A stretch of 33,160 nt of DNA. Origin: a bacterium. Lineage in GTDB: Bacteria > Myxococcota_A > UBA9160 > UBA6930. The DNA is taken from positions 1 through 33,160 of the forward strand of contig JAAETT010000425.1 of NCBI GenBank assembly GCA_024228115.1, given 5' to 3'. Shown piece by piece: positions 24,135 through 32,430 of this stretch. The notes under the pieces were generated by a model that was given only the letters and a program-made list of their open reading frames with translations, had not been told where the DNA came from and ran no database searches. The position numbers were made by a program, and so were the translations under genes. The stretch's first letter is position 1. Each line of letters begins with the position of its first letter.

Positions 24135-24287
24135 GCCACGGAGCCTCCAGCTCAGCGGAAGGCGGAATCTGGACGGGTTTGAATACCACGCCTAGAGTTT
24201 GCGTCCAATCGAACCTGCGTCGCATCCGGTTCGCATTCCTTCGCAGCCTGCCTGCACCCTGTTTCTCGAGACAACAACGGAGATGAC

Positions 24288-24656
24288 ATGACCCGTATCC
24301 TGCTTGCTCTGCTCGCCAGCTCGTTCGTTTTCCTGGCAGCGCCCATCGGGGCCGCCGACGCCGAAGCCGGCAAGGCCAGCTACAACACCTTTTGCACCAC
24401 CTGCCACGGCACCACCGGCAAGGGCGATGGACCGGCCGGGGCCGCGTTGACCCCGCCGCCCCGGGATTTCTCGATCGGCGAGTTCAAATACGATGCGGAC
24501 AAGAACGGTACGGCTGGCGAAGACGCCGACCTCACGCTGGTCATCAAGAACGGAGCTGCGGCCTATGGCGGCAACCCGGTGATGGCGCCCTGGGGACACC
24601 TGGACGATGCGGCTCTGGCCAACCTCGTTGCCTTTATCCGCACCTTGAAGGAATAG
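24288..24656 (+). CDS. Small secreted c-type cytochrome
   Basis: A 122-aa monohaem cytochrome c. Signal peptide ends near GAADA (about 23); CTTCH at 36-40 binds haem and Met99 in NPVMAPWG is the likely second axial ligand. The fold is the class I type with a CHGTTGKGDGPAG loop, often seen in electron carriers of oxidases or reductases. ATG has GGAG about 9 nt upstream. No oxidoreductase gene is adjacent, so the partner is unknown. A strong terminator follows. Confidence 0.9.
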   Translation: MTRILLALLASSFVFLAAPIGAADAEAGKASYNTFCTTCHGTTGKGDGPAGAALTPPPRDFSIGEFKYDADKNGTAGEDADLTLVIKNGAAAYGGNPVMAPWGHLDDAALANLVAFIRTLKE

Positions 24657-24676
24657 CTCCAAGAGGTTGTTTTTGA

Positions 24677-24714
24677 AGGGCGGGTGCCACTCTGTGGCCC
24701 CGCCCTCTTCGTTT
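24677..24714 (+). terminator. Rho-independent terminator after the cytochrome gene
   Basis: AGGGCGGG (24677-24684) pairs with CCCGCCCT (24699-24706); an inner stem GCCAC (24686-24690) with GTGGC (24694-24698) continues it around a TCT loop with one bulged T. The tail CTTCGTTT is T-rich. It begins 21 nt after the stop. Confidence 0.85.
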
Positions 24715-24752
24715 CGGGCCGCCTCCCGCCTCCCGAGCTAGTGTGGCTGCAC

Positions 24753-25706
24753 ATGCCCCCCGCGGACGATCGCGATACCAGGCTTCCGGTTCCGACCGAG
24801 CCCTCGGCCGAGAGCCTCCCGGCTGCGCCCCCGAGCCAGCTCGATCCGACCGACCCGCTTACCCGCTACATGGCGGAGCTACGCCAGCACGCGCCGATCT
24901 CCCGAGAGGAGGAGCACGAACTGGCGGTGCGTTGGCGGGAAAAGGGTGATGCGGAGGCAGGCCGGCAGCTGGTCCTGGCCAATCTCCGGCTGGTGGTGAA
25001 GATCGCGATGGAATACCGCCGCGCCTGGACCCAGACGCTCGACCTCATCCAGGAGGGCAACGTGGGGCTGGTTCAGGCGGTCGAGCGCTTCGACCCGATG
25101 GCGGGCACGAAGCTCTCGACCTACGCCGCGTATTGGATCCGCGCCTTCATCCTCAAATACCTGATCGACAACATCCGGCTGGTGCGGGTGGGCTCGAGTC
25201 GGGCCCAGCGGAAGCTCTTCTTCCGGCTGGGAAAGGAGAAGCGCGAGCTGGAACGTCAGGGCTTCGAGGTGGCGCCGAAGCTCCTGGCCGAGCGACTGGA
25301 TGTGACCGAGCAGGACGTCATCGAGATGGAGCAGAGGCTTTCGGGCAGCGATCTCTCGCTCGATGCTCCGGTCGCCGGGGAGGACGAGGAGGGGGCGCGC
25401 TTCGGCGACTTCCTGGCCGCCAACCCGGGGCAGGATGCGGAGGCCACCGTCGTCGATCAGGACCTGCGCCGCACGTTCCTGGAACACGTCCAGAAGTTCT
25501 CGGAAGAGCTCGACGAGCGGGAGCAGCGCATCATGAGCGAGCGCGTGCTCGCCCAGGATCCCCGCACCCTGCAGGAGATCGGCGACGAGCTGGGGCTGAC
25601 CCGCGAACGCATCCGGCAGCTGGAGAAGGGGCTGGTGGATCGCCTGCGCGAATACCTGAACGAGAACGTCGTCGATTTCGAGTACTACGCCCCAGGCGAG
25701 GAGTGA
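24753..25706 (+). CDS. rpoH: RNA polymerase sigma factor RpoH (sigma-32 type)
   Basis: A 317-aa heat-shock-type sigma factor. Sigma 1.2/2 regions: DPLTRYMAELRQHAPISREEE, ANLRLVVKIAMEYRR, DLIQEGNVGLVQAVERFDP, and YAAYWIRAFI (-10 recognition). The block AQRKLFFRLGKEK matches the RpoH box. Region 4 has LQEIGDELGLTRERIRQLEKG (HTH for -35). I chose ATG 24753; an upstream GTG at 24684 lies within the terminator hairpin and gives no family match. It is convergent with a small gene that overlaps its end by 22 nt. Confidence 0.9.
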   Translation: MPPADDRDTRLPVPTEPSAESLPAAPPSQLDPTDPLTRYMAELRQHAPISREEEHELAVRWREKGDAEAGRQLVLANLRLVVKIAMEYRRAWTQTLDLIQEGNVGLVQAVERFDPMAGTKLSTYAAYWIRAFILKYLIDNIRLVRVGSSRAQRKLFFRLGKEKRELERQGFEVAPKLLAERLDVTEQDVIEMEQRLSGSDLSLDAPVAGEDEEGARFGDFLAANPGQDAEATVVDQDLRRTFLEHVQKFSEELDEREQRIMSERVLAQDPRTLQEIGDELGLTRERIRQLEKGLVDRLREYLNENVVDFEYYAPGEE

Positions 25707-26047
25707 TCGACGTCTGAGGAGGCCGGATCCGGCGCACTCGCCTCGATCATCGCCCGAACGACCCCGAGCTTCCGCCCCTCCAACCAGGCCGCCCGCTCCG
25801 CTTTGGGGAGACGAGAGAAGCTGCCCTTGGGCCCTCGTGTGAGTGCCGGGCACCACTCGAGACGCATCAGCTGGAACCACGCCCGTCGAGCCGCGCCGAC
25901 GCCACGATGGCGAAGCCAGGTCTCGGCGGCTGGCGCCAGAGCCGCCAATCGCCCTGGATCCTCGATCCCCAGGGCGTCCGCCACGTTGGTCAGCGTTCGC
26001 GCGCTCCGCTGCGAGAGGATGGATGGAGTTTTTCGTTCAAATTCCAT
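25685..26047 (-). CDS. Small protein of gluconate-2-dehydrogenase-subunit-3 or GMC-associated look
   Basis: A 120-aa helical protein. An LTNVADALGIEDPG start and the FSRLPKAERAAWLEGRKLGVVRAMIEAS block resemble the small helical accessory domain found at the N-terminus of GMC oxidoreductases in deltaproteobacteria or as subunit 3 of gluconate 2-dehydrogenase. No GMC enzyme is next to it, so role is unknown and the gene may be an isolated paralogue. Its last 22 nt overlap the end of rpoH on the opposite strand. Confidence 0.55.
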   Translation of the reverse strand: MEFERKTPSILSQRSARTLTNVADALGIEDPGRLAALAPAAETWLRHRGVGAARRAWFQLMRLEWCPALTRGPKGSFSRLPKAERAAWLEGRKLGVVRAMIEASAPDPASSDVDHSSPGA

Positions 26048-26141
26048 GCGTTGAATCCGGTCTAGAGAATGTACGTGAGCTTCATGAGGAACCCGGGGCG
26101 CGCTTCCGCCCAGGGCATCGGTGGGTCATTCTAGAGCCCCC

Positions 26142-26420
26142 ATGGCCGAGACCCAGCAAAGAAGAAGACTCCACGTGCGCGGCCGCGTTCAGGGCGTGGC
26201 GTTCCGCGCAGCCACCCGCGAGACCGCGGCCCGGATCGGCGCCAACGGCTGGGTGCGCAACCGGAACGATGGCAGCGTGGAGGCCGTGATCGAGGGAAGC
26301 GCAAACCAGGTGGAGGCCATGCTGGCCTTCTGTCGAGAGGGGCCCCGGTTCGCACGGGTCGACGAACTCGACGTCCTGACAGAACCACCTGAAGGCCTCC
26401 AGGGGTTCGAGATCCGATGA
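26142..26420 (+). CDS. acyP: Acylphosphatase
   Basis: A 92-aa enzyme that hydrolyses acyl phosphates. GRVQGVAFR (14-22) gives the phosphate-binding loop and catalytic Arg22; GWVRNRNDGSVE (36-47) gives the catalytic Asn40. Length and order are normal. ATG 26142 was preferred over 26121 because the domain starts right after it. Overlaps the DUF192 gene by ATGA. Confidence 0.93.
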   Translation: MAETQQRRRLHVRGRVQGVAFRAATRETAARIGANGWVRNRNDGSVEAVIEGSANQVEAMLAFCREGPRFARVDELDVLTEPPEGLQGFEIR

Positions 26421-26899
26421 GCAGGCCTCTCCTCATGGCCCTCCTCCTGCTGTTCCTCCCCATCGCGTGCGAGACGAAGGAAGAGGCGGCCGATGGGCCC
26501 GAACCCCGCCAGGCGGCGGTCGAGATCGGCATCCACCGGGTCGATGTCGACCTGGCCGATACGCCGATGCGCCGCCAACGCGGGCTCTCCGGGCGGCCTT
26601 CCCTGGCCGCCGGGCGCGGCATGCTCTTCCCCTATGACCCGCCGGGTCGCCCCGCCTTCTGGATGCCCGACATGCATTTCGACATCGACATCGTCTGGAT
26701 CCACGCGGGAAGGATCCTCGCAGTGGAGGCCGACATCCCCCACCGGGTATCGCCCCCGCTCCCGCGCTACAGCCCTCCGGGCCCCATCGACCTCGTCCTC
26801 GAAGTCCCGGCCGGCACGGCTGAACGCAATGGCTGGCAAGCGGGGGACGCCGTGCGAGTCGATCCGAAACCAAGCTATCGGCCCAGCGCAGCCGACTAG
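26417..26899 (+). CDS. DUF192 lipoprotein
   Basis: A 160-aa protein of unknown function with a lipoprotein-type signal (LLLFLPIAC, Cys18) followed by a DUF192 domain (about 33-150). Family blocks are VDLADTPMRRQRGLSGR, GMLFPYDPPGRPAFWMPDMHFDIDIVW and VLEVPAGTAERNGWQAGDAV. The fold is known from structures, but function is not. Translationally coupled to acyP. Confidence 0.9.
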   Translation: MSRPLLMALLLLFLPIACETKEEAADGPEPRQAAVEIGIHRVDVDLADTPMRRQRGLSGRPSLAAGRGMLFPYDPPGRPAFWMPDMHFDIDIVWIHAGRILAVEADIPHRVSPPLPRYSPPGPIDLVLEVPAGTAERNGWQAGDAVRVDPKPSYRPSAAD

Positions 26900-26930
26900 C
26901 GCGGGGTTCTTCGATCCCTGGCGGTGAAGC

Positions 26931-28211
26931 CTAGGGCTGGGCCGCGGGCTGAGCCGCGCCATGCCCTTCGCGAGCGCCGCGCAACTCCGCCTGAAGCGAG
27001 CGCTCCAGACCCGCGGTATCGAGGCCGATGGCCTCGCGCAACGCCTTGTCGGCAGGCCAACCCTCACCGATGCGTTGGAGCAATTGGGCCCTCCCGGCCG
27101 CCGTGCTGTGGCGCTCGATCCAGTCGGCAGCGGAAGTGGAAATCGCGTAGGCGAGCCGCGCTTCCTTGTTGTCGAGCCCCGCAAAGCTGGGCGCCAGGCG
27201 ATGCAGATCGATCCAGCGGCCTCGCTCGAGGGCGTTTCGCAGGCGGGTCTGTTCGCCCCGGGAGAGGGGTGCGCGACGCTGGGAGGCGCGCTCGTAGATC
27301 TCGGCCAGGCCCTCGTTCAGCCAGAAGGGACGATCGCCGCCAGTCTGCTCGCGGAAGAGCGCATGGGTGTACTCGTGGACGAGAAGCGTACGAAGCTCTC
27401 CGGCAGGGTGGGCCTTCGAGACCACGTGGATACGGCCATCGAAGAAGCCCACGGTCTGGAAGCTGAAGCGATGGGCGTGGGCCTTCACGTAGGCTGCCTT
27501 GCCATACAGCACCACAGCCGTGGGCTCGGCCGGATAGGCACCGACCCGCGTCCCGACCAGCGAGCGAGCGTCATCCAGGTAGCGAGCGACCGTGCGGGCG
27601 AAGGAGACCTCGCCCGTCTTCAGCAACTCCGCATCCGCCTGGATATGAAATGCCTGGTGCTCGAGATCCACCAGCCGCAGAGGTCTGGCGGCCGGCCGTT
27701 CCATCAGATGGCGCTCGTCATCGAGGCGGGCCAGGCGCATCTCAGCCGAGGCGCGCCATGGATCGAAGCGATCTCCGGCAACGGAGAGGAAGGTCCGGAG
27801 GTGGTCCTCGGCCTTTCCGAGATGGCCACGCCGCCCCTCGATCAAGGCCAGGTAGAAATGAGGCTCCGGCCGGTCCGGGTCGGTTCGAAGCAGTGCCCGG
27901 AGGGCTGAGCCCGCCCTGCCCCCCTCGCCCTTGCCGAGGTCGGCCACGGCATCCCGCAGCACGCGGATTGCCCGATCCTCCTCGCGTCCGCTCCAGCCGG
28001 GCGGCGTCCAGAGCGGCTCTCCGCGGCTGTCGCCATTCCAGAGCCCGCGGACGGCTTCCACGTTCCCGTCCGCGACAGCGCCATCCGGAGGCTTGGAGGC
28101 CCCGTCCGTGATGTGGGTCTGACCCTGCTCATCCACCCAGACGTGCAGATCCGCCGAGAGGAGCAGGCTGGCCAGCGGAAGCAGGAGGAAGAGCCGGAGA
28201 CGGGGAGCCAT
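26931..28211 (-). CDS. Secreted DUF4124/gluzincin peptidase-like protein
   Basis: A 426-aa protein. Signal peptide (MAPRLRLFLLLPLASLLLSA), a DUF4124-like strand pair (HVWVDEQGQTHITDG, about 23-37), a TPR-like helical region (about 80-165), and a peptidase MA-like part with HEYTH at 279-283 (His279, Glu280, His283) and a downstream Glu300 in WLNEGLAE, the gluzincin third ligand. It is probably a periplasmic metalloprotease or a relative; substrate unknown. ATG 28211 gives the signal peptide. The long hairpin at 28236-28342 lies 24 bp upstream. Confidence 0.8.
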   Translation of the reverse strand: MAPRLRLFLLLPLASLLLSADLHVWVDEQGQTHITDGASKPPDGAVADGNVEAVRGLWNGDSRGEPLWTPPGWSGREEDRAIRVLRDAVADLGKGEGGRAGSALRALLRTDPDRPEPHFYLALIEGRRGHLGKAEDHLRTFLSVAGDRFDPWRASAEMRLARLDDERHLMERPAARPLRLVDLEHQAFHIQADAELLKTGEVSFARTVARYLDDARSLVGTRVGAYPAEPTAVVLYGKAAYVKAHAHRFSFQTVGFFDGRIHVVSKAHPAGELRTLLVHEYTHALFREQTGGDRPFWLNEGLAEIYERASQRRAPLSRGEQTRLRNALERGRWIDLHRLAPSFAGLDNKEARLAYAISTSAADWIERHSTAAGRAQLLQRIGEGWPADKALREAIGLDTAGLERSLQAELRGAREGHGAAQPAAQP

Positions 28212-28235
28212 GAAGACCCCATCGGCCATCCCCCC

Positions 28236-28342
28236 AACAACTCAACCAGCGGGGACGGGGTTTACAATTGACCTTATGGAAGGGGGCTTTGCCCGCTTCC
28301 ATAAAGTCAATTGTAAACCCCGTCCCCGCTGGTTGAGTTGTT
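28236..28342. repeat. 107-nt near-perfect hairpin (REP/MITE-like)
   Basis: Two 47-nt arms (28236-28282 and 28296-28342) are reverse complements with one mismatch. The 13-nt middle closes further as GGGC-TTT-GCCC, so the whole element is one long stem with two mismatches. It starts 1 nt after the stop of the FAD-oxidase gene and ends 24 bp before the start of the next gene, both minus. The arms contain CAATTG and a GGGGACGGGG tract. It could act as a terminator and looks like a small palindromic mobile repeat. Confidence 0.9.
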
Positions 28343-28343
28343 T

Positions 28344-29948
28344 TCAGGGGTCGATCAAGACGCCTGGGTTGAGCATGGAGCCTGGGTCGAGTTCTCGTTT
28401 GGCGGCGCGGAGGGCGCGGGCGAAGAGTTCGGGCCGCTGGCGGTCGTAGCCGTCCCGGTGCATGCGGCCCACGGAGTGATGGTGGGTGCTCGTACCGCCG
28501 GCGCGGATCACGGCATCGGTGGCTGCGGCCTTGATCTCCGCCCACTGCTCCAGCTCGGCACCGGGTCGTCCGCGGGTCGAGAAGGTGTAGTAGGGAGCCG
28601 GGCCATCCGGATACACGTGGGTGAAGCGGCAGGAGAGCGCCCCGCCGCCGGCGACCTCGGCCATGGCCTTTTCCACGCTGGCCCGGACCTCCCGGTCGAA
28701 CTCGGGCCAACGATCCCAGGTGATGGATGTCTCGAAGGTGTCGGCGATCAAGCCCAGACCCGTGATCAGGTTCAGGCCCTTTCCCACGCCGATGAACGCG
28801 CTCCGCCAGGCGCCCGCCGCACCGTCCCGGCCCGTGGTCTTCTCGCTGGAATCGGAGATGCGAATCTCCTCGTCCCGGATCTGCCCGCCGCACTCCCGGG
28901 CGATGGCGACCGCCTGGGTGATGTTGTGGTCCTGGGGCAATTCTGCCGATTCGAAACCCAGGATCAGCAGCGCCTGGCTGCCATCGAGCCCGGCGTTCTT
29001 CGCCTCCCTCGGGTCGAGCAGTCGAAGGTTGGCCGGCCAGAGCTTGGCCTGGGCGATGTGCCGGGCGGCTTCGGCCCCCGGTTCCCATTCGTCGAAGCGC
29101 AGGCTCGCCGTGGCACGGAAACGCGGGCGACGCTGGATGCGCATCCAGGCCTCGGTGATCACGCCCAGGATGCCTTCCGAGCCGATCGCCAGGCGATCGG
29201 GGCTCGGCCCGGCCCCACTGCCCGGAAGCCGCCGGGATTCCCACCATCCCGAGGGCGTCAACATGCGCACGGACTCGACGAAATCGTCGATATGCGTGTG
29301 ATTCGTCGCGTAGTGGCCGCCGGAGCGGGTCGCGATCCAGCCACCCAGGGTCGACCACTCGAAGCTCTGGGGAAAGTGGCGCAGGGTGTGGCCGCTTGGC
29401 CGGAGCTGGTCCTCGAGCGCTGGCCCGAAGACGCCGGCTTGGATGCGCGCCGCGCGGGAAGTCTCGTCCAGCTCGAGCACCTGATCGAAACGATCGAGAT
29501 CGATGGTCACACAGGGCGTCTCGTCCTCGGGAATGCAGACGCCGTAGACCACCGACGAACCGCCGCCCCAGGGCACGGCCCGGCAGGAGCGATCTGCACA
29601 GAACGCCATGACCTGTTCGAGTTCGTCTTCGTTGCGCGGATGCGCAACGAAATCCGGCGGGTGGGAGAACTCGCCGCGGAAGGCGCGCAGGCGTTCCGGG
29701 AAGCTGGCGCCATAGGTATGCAGTGCACGCTCGTAGTCATCCGCCGCGCAGAACAGGCGGAGCGCCTGGCTGGGTTCGATACGAGGCCGGCGAAGATCCA
29801 CCGCCGCGAGGGGCACGGCTTCCGGAACCGGCAGGTCGCGTCCCCACTCCGCCGACAGGCTTTTCGCAAACCCGACGCGCTCCTCCTGGCTGGGCTCGTC
29901 GGATTCGAGACCCCACGCCCAGATACTGCGCCGCGAGCCCTCCGTCAT
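28344..29948 (-). CDS. FAD-linked oxidase, alkyl-DHAP synthase-like
   Basis: A 534-aa flavoprotein. FAD-binding domain: VPWGGGSSVVYG (about 127-138) for the pyrophosphate loop, and TLGGWIATRSGGHYATNHTHIDDFV (around 205-230). The C-terminal cap has YYTFSTRGRPG and GTSTHHHSVGRMHRDG, like the HHH site of alkyldihydroxyacetonephosphate synthase, which makes ether-lipid precursors. Other members oxidise lactate or glycolate, so the substrate is inferred. Also seen in Myxococcota, which make ether lipids. Starts with ATG 29948; ends 1 nt before the long hairpin. Confidence 0.85.
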   Translation of the reverse strand: MTEGSRRSIWAWGLESDEPSQEERVGFAKSLSAEWGRDLPVPEAVPLAAVDLRRPRIEPSQALRLFCAADDYERALHTYGASFPERLRAFRGEFSHPPDFVAHPRNEDELEQVMAFCADRSCRAVPWGGGSSVVYGVCIPEDETPCVTIDLDRFDQVLELDETSRAARIQAGVFGPALEDQLRPSGHTLRHFPQSFEWSTLGGWIATRSGGHYATNHTHIDDFVESVRMLTPSGWWESRRLPGSGAGPSPDRLAIGSEGILGVITEAWMRIQRRPRFRATASLRFDEWEPGAEAARHIAQAKLWPANLRLLDPREAKNAGLDGSQALLILGFESAELPQDHNITQAVAIARECGGQIRDEEIRISDSSEKTTGRDGAAGAWRSAFIGVGKGLNLITGLGLIADTFETSITWDRWPEFDREVRASVEKAMAEVAGGGALSCRFTHVYPDGPAPYYTFSTRGRPGAELEQWAEIKAAATDAVIRAGGTSTHHHSVGRMHRDGYDRQRPELFARALRAAKRELDPGSMLNPGVLIDP

Positions 29949-29990
29949 GACTTCATCCTCCGCAGGCGTGCACGTTCTCGTCGCCGGGCC

Positions 29991-30557
29991 TCAACCCGGA
30001 TACGCGGATACGCCGGAGATCCAGGGATGCGCCCACTGCACGATGAAGAACACGACCAGGCCAACCACCAACGGCTGTAGATCTGCGCTGAAGGGCAACG
30101 GCTCGGGCTTCTCCCAATCTCCATCCCGGCGGTTGATCAGGACGATCTGGAGCACGGCCCACAAACCCAGGCCGCCGAACAACACCAGGGAGCGGGAGTC
30201 GCCGTTCGAGAGGAGATGCGCAGCGCCCCAGGCGGCCACACCCGTCAGCTGCGGGTGACGAAGAAAGCGCTTCAGGTTGGTCGGCACGCCGGAGGCAATG
30301 AACAGCAGCAGGCCAACGAGCATCAGCCCGTTGGCGGCCCAGCGGCCCCAGGCCGGCGGGGCGTAGAGCAGGCTGGGCAGGCTGCTGCGCCAACCGAAGA
30401 TCATCAGCCCGATGGCGATGACGAGCGCCAGGGAGAACAGGCCTTTGTAGGGCCCCTCCCCGCGCTGTTCGATGAAGTTTGCGCGGGCGGAGGCCCCGAG
30501 GCTCGGAATCGTGTGAACGCCCGCAAACAGGAGGACACCAAGGATCAGCCAGATCAC
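29991..30557 (-). CDS. NnrU-family membrane protein
   Basis: A 188-aa inner-membrane protein with about five or six hydrophobic segments. The first is MIWLILGVLLFAGVHTIPSL; the SARANFIEQRGEGPYKGLFSL loop and the second helix (ALVIAIGLMIFGW), NLKRFLRHPQL with paired HPQL, and a HLLSNGD block match NnrU, named from nitrite/NO-reduction clusters and of unclear function. GTG start with AAAGG upstream. The haemoglobin gene is divergent from it, which hints weakly at NO-related roles. Confidence 0.8.
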   Translation of the reverse strand: MIWLILGVLLFAGVHTIPSLGASARANFIEQRGEGPYKGLFSLALVIAIGLMIFGWRSSLPSLLYAPPAWGRWAANGLMLVGLLLFIASGVPTNLKRFLRHPQLTGVAAWGAAHLLSNGDSRSLVLFGGLGLWAVLQIVLINRRDGDWEKPEPLPFSADLQPLVVGLVVFFIVQWAHPWISGVSAYPG

Positions 30558-30765
30558 ATTCTTGCCTTTCTTGCGAACGCTTCGTTCCGGCGAGAAGGAT
30601 ACAGCAGGCGCCGGCCGAGAGGTCCTCCCGCAAGATCATGGCGTTCTCCCCTGGCCCCAGAGGAGCCGGGCCGCGCGACAGCAACCGAACTTTCGATTTC
30701 GATAGCTAGTATTCGCACATGCGGCGGCGACGATCTCGAGCAGTCGAAGCCTCCGAGCGCCTGCT

Positions 30766-31188
30766 ATGTCGAACGGAGCATCTCGCGGCAGCGGTCCCGG
30801 CGGCGACTCCATGACCGAACCGGAGATCGATCCCTACTCGGAACTGGGCGGCGCGGACGGCGTGCGTCTTCTGGTCGATCACTTCTACGCAGCCATGGAT
30901 CGTCTGCCCGAGGCCCAGGGCATCCGGGCGATGCACGCGCCGGACCTGGGCCCGATGCGGGAGCTCCTCTTCGACTTCCTGTCCGGTTGGCTCGGTGGGC
31001 CTCCCCTCTACCTCGAGCGAACGGATCGCAAGTGCATGCGGTCAGCCCACGAACCCTTCACGATCGGCCCGGCCGAACGGGACGCATGGCTCGCCTGCAT
31101 GGATGTCGCGATGGAGGAGGTCGAAGTGGATGCAGAACTCCAGCTGATCCTGCACCAGGCATTCCGCCGGGTGACCGACTCCCTCTAG
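30766..31188 (+). CDS. Group II truncated haemoglobin
   Basis: A 140-aa globin-like protein. DPYSELGGADGVRLLVDHFYAAM opens the trHb2 fold; GWLGGPPLYLERT and AHEPFTIGPAERDAWLACM match group II, with the proximal His in SAHEPF. These bind O2 or NO. A start at 30811 (residue 16) would give the usual length; neither start has a clear ribosome site. Convergent with moaB, sharing a 4-nt CTAG overlap of stop codons (31185-31188). Confidence 0.85.
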   Translation: MSNGASRGSGPGGDSMTEPEIDPYSELGGADGVRLLVDHFYAAMDRLPEAQGIRAMHAPDLGPMRELLFDFLSGWLGGPPLYLERTDRKCMRSAHEPFTIGPAERDAWLACMDVAMEEVEVDAELQLILHQAFRRVTDSL

Positions 31189-31706
31189 GCTTTCCGGCCC
31201 TCGCCGACGAGGTGGCCAAGCTCCGGCAGGATCAGCTTTTCGAGGGCGGTTCGGATCGCGCCCCGAGAGCCAGGCAGGGCGAACAGGACGCGACCTCGGC
31301 TCAGCCCGGCGGTCGCTCTCGAGAGCAGCGCCGCCGCGCCAATTTCCTCGTAGGACAGCAACCGGAAGAGTTCGCCGAAGCCCGGCAACTCACGATCGAG
31401 GAGCGGCGCGATGGCTTCGGGGGTGACATCGCGGGGCGCCACACCCGTGCCACCGGTGAGGATCACCGCCTGGAGTTCCGGGGACGCGAGCAGTTCTTCG
31501 ACCGCCGCGCGGATCTCTTCCGCGTCATCCTTGACGATTCTCCGGCCGACTACCTGGTGGCCGGCGCCTTCCAACAGCTTGCTGACCAACGCGCCGCCGG
31601 TGTCATCCTCCAGCGTACGGGTATCGCTGACGGTCAGGACGCCAACGACGAGATTCTCCGGCGCCGTGCGGTGGTGGCGATGGACGCTTGCGGTTTCGTC
31701 GCTCAC
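31185..31706 (-). CDS. moaB: Molybdenum cofactor biosynthesis protein MoaB/MogA
   Basis: A 173-aa molybdopterin-binding protein (adenylyltransferase or its paralogue). VLTVSDTR near the start, VILTGGTGVAPRDVTPEAI (molybdopterin site) and ALPGSRGAIRTALEKLILPELGHLV at the end are the family blocks. GTG 31706 overlaps the stop of the fused moaD-moaE gene (GTGA); the frame upstream lies antisense or out of frame and is not used. MogA-type and MoaB-type members are not separable by eye. Confidence 0.85.
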   Translation of the reverse strand: MSDETASVHRHHRTAPENLVVGVLTVSDTRTLEDDTGGALVSKLLEGAGHQVVGRRIVKDDAEEIRAAVEELLASPELQAVILTGGTGVAPRDVTPEAIAPLLDRELPGFGELFRLLSYEEIGAAALLSRATAGLSRGRVLFALPGSRGAIRTALEKLILPELGHLVGEGRKA

Positions 31707-32374
31707 GCGTGCTCGTCCACCCAGTAGGCGCCATCGGTCGCGATCTCCTTCTTCCAGATCGGAACCCGTTCCTTGAGTGTGTCGATCGTGAAGCGGCAGG
31801 CCTCGAAGGCTTCCCCCCGATGGGGCGAGGCCGCGACGACGACGACCGCGATGTCGCCGATCTCGAGTTGCCCGGTGCGGTGGTCCACGGCCACCCGTGT
31901 GCCCGGCCAGCGCGCACCCGCCTCCTCGGCAATCCGGTCGAGTTCCTGCTCCGCCATTTCGGGATAGGCCTCGTACTCCAGGTGGCGGATGTCCTTGCCT
32001 CGGGAGGCATTGCGCACCGTCCCGACAAACGTGACGATGCCGCCGCAATCCGGCCCGGAGACCCGTTCGACGACGGCTCCCACGTCGAGGGGCGAAGCCG
32101 AGAGCCGGCACAGGCCGGCCGGTCTCCCCTGCCCACCCGCCACTGGCGGCAGGAAGGCAACCTCGTCGCCCTCCGCCAGCGCAGGCGCGCCCTTCACGAA
32201 TTCCATGTTCACCGAGACCCGGAGACGCTCCCCCATCTTCTCGACGGCCGGGAGCCCCTCTGCGAGCAGCGCTCGCAGATCGGCCACCGTGGCCCCAGGA
32301 GAGAGCTCGACGACCCGCTCGCCCTCTCCGGCAGCCTCGCGGATCGATCCGAAGAGCTTCACCCTGACCTGCAT
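31703..32374 (-). CDS. Fused molybdopterin synthase MoaD-MoaE
   Basis: A 223-aa protein: the first ~81 residues are MoaD (ubiquitin-like sulfur carrier) ending in VAGG (Gly80-Gly81); about 85-223 are MoaE, with GIVTFVGTVRN, EYEAYPEMAEQEL, HRTGQLEIGDIAV, SPHRGEAF and VPIWKKE (catalytic Lys). Together they sulfurate cyclic pyranopterin monophosphate. MoaD needs a free C-terminal Gly-Gly; here it is internal, as in mycobacterial MoaX, where cleavage after the glycines has been reported. Coupled to moaB by GTGA. Confidence 0.92.
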   Translation of the reverse strand: MQVRVKLFGSIREAAGEGERVVELSPGATVADLRALLAEGLPAVEKMGERLRVSVNMEFVKGAPALAEGDEVAFLPPVAGGQGRPAGLCRLSASPLDVGAVVERVSGPDCGGIVTFVGTVRNASRGKDIRHLEYEAYPEMAEQELDRIAEEAGARWPGTRVAVDHRTGQLEIGDIAVVVVAASPHRGEAFEACRFTIDTLKERVPIWKKEIATDGAYWVDEHA

Positions 32375-32430
32375 CCGGCCGACCTTAGCCCCGGTTCAGG
32401 CCCGAGGCTCCTGTTGCCGATACACCCTGC

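Noticed and set aside
28338-30080. 580-aa plus-strand open frame opposite the FAD-linked oxidase
   Set aside because: It is an antisense shadow of a high-GC gene, has no family match, and the minus-strand frame has clear catalytic motifs.
31707-32111. N-terminal extension of moaB
   Set aside because: The extension is an off-frame reading through moaD-moaE and is Arg/Gly-rich; the family N-terminus starts at the GTG at 31706.
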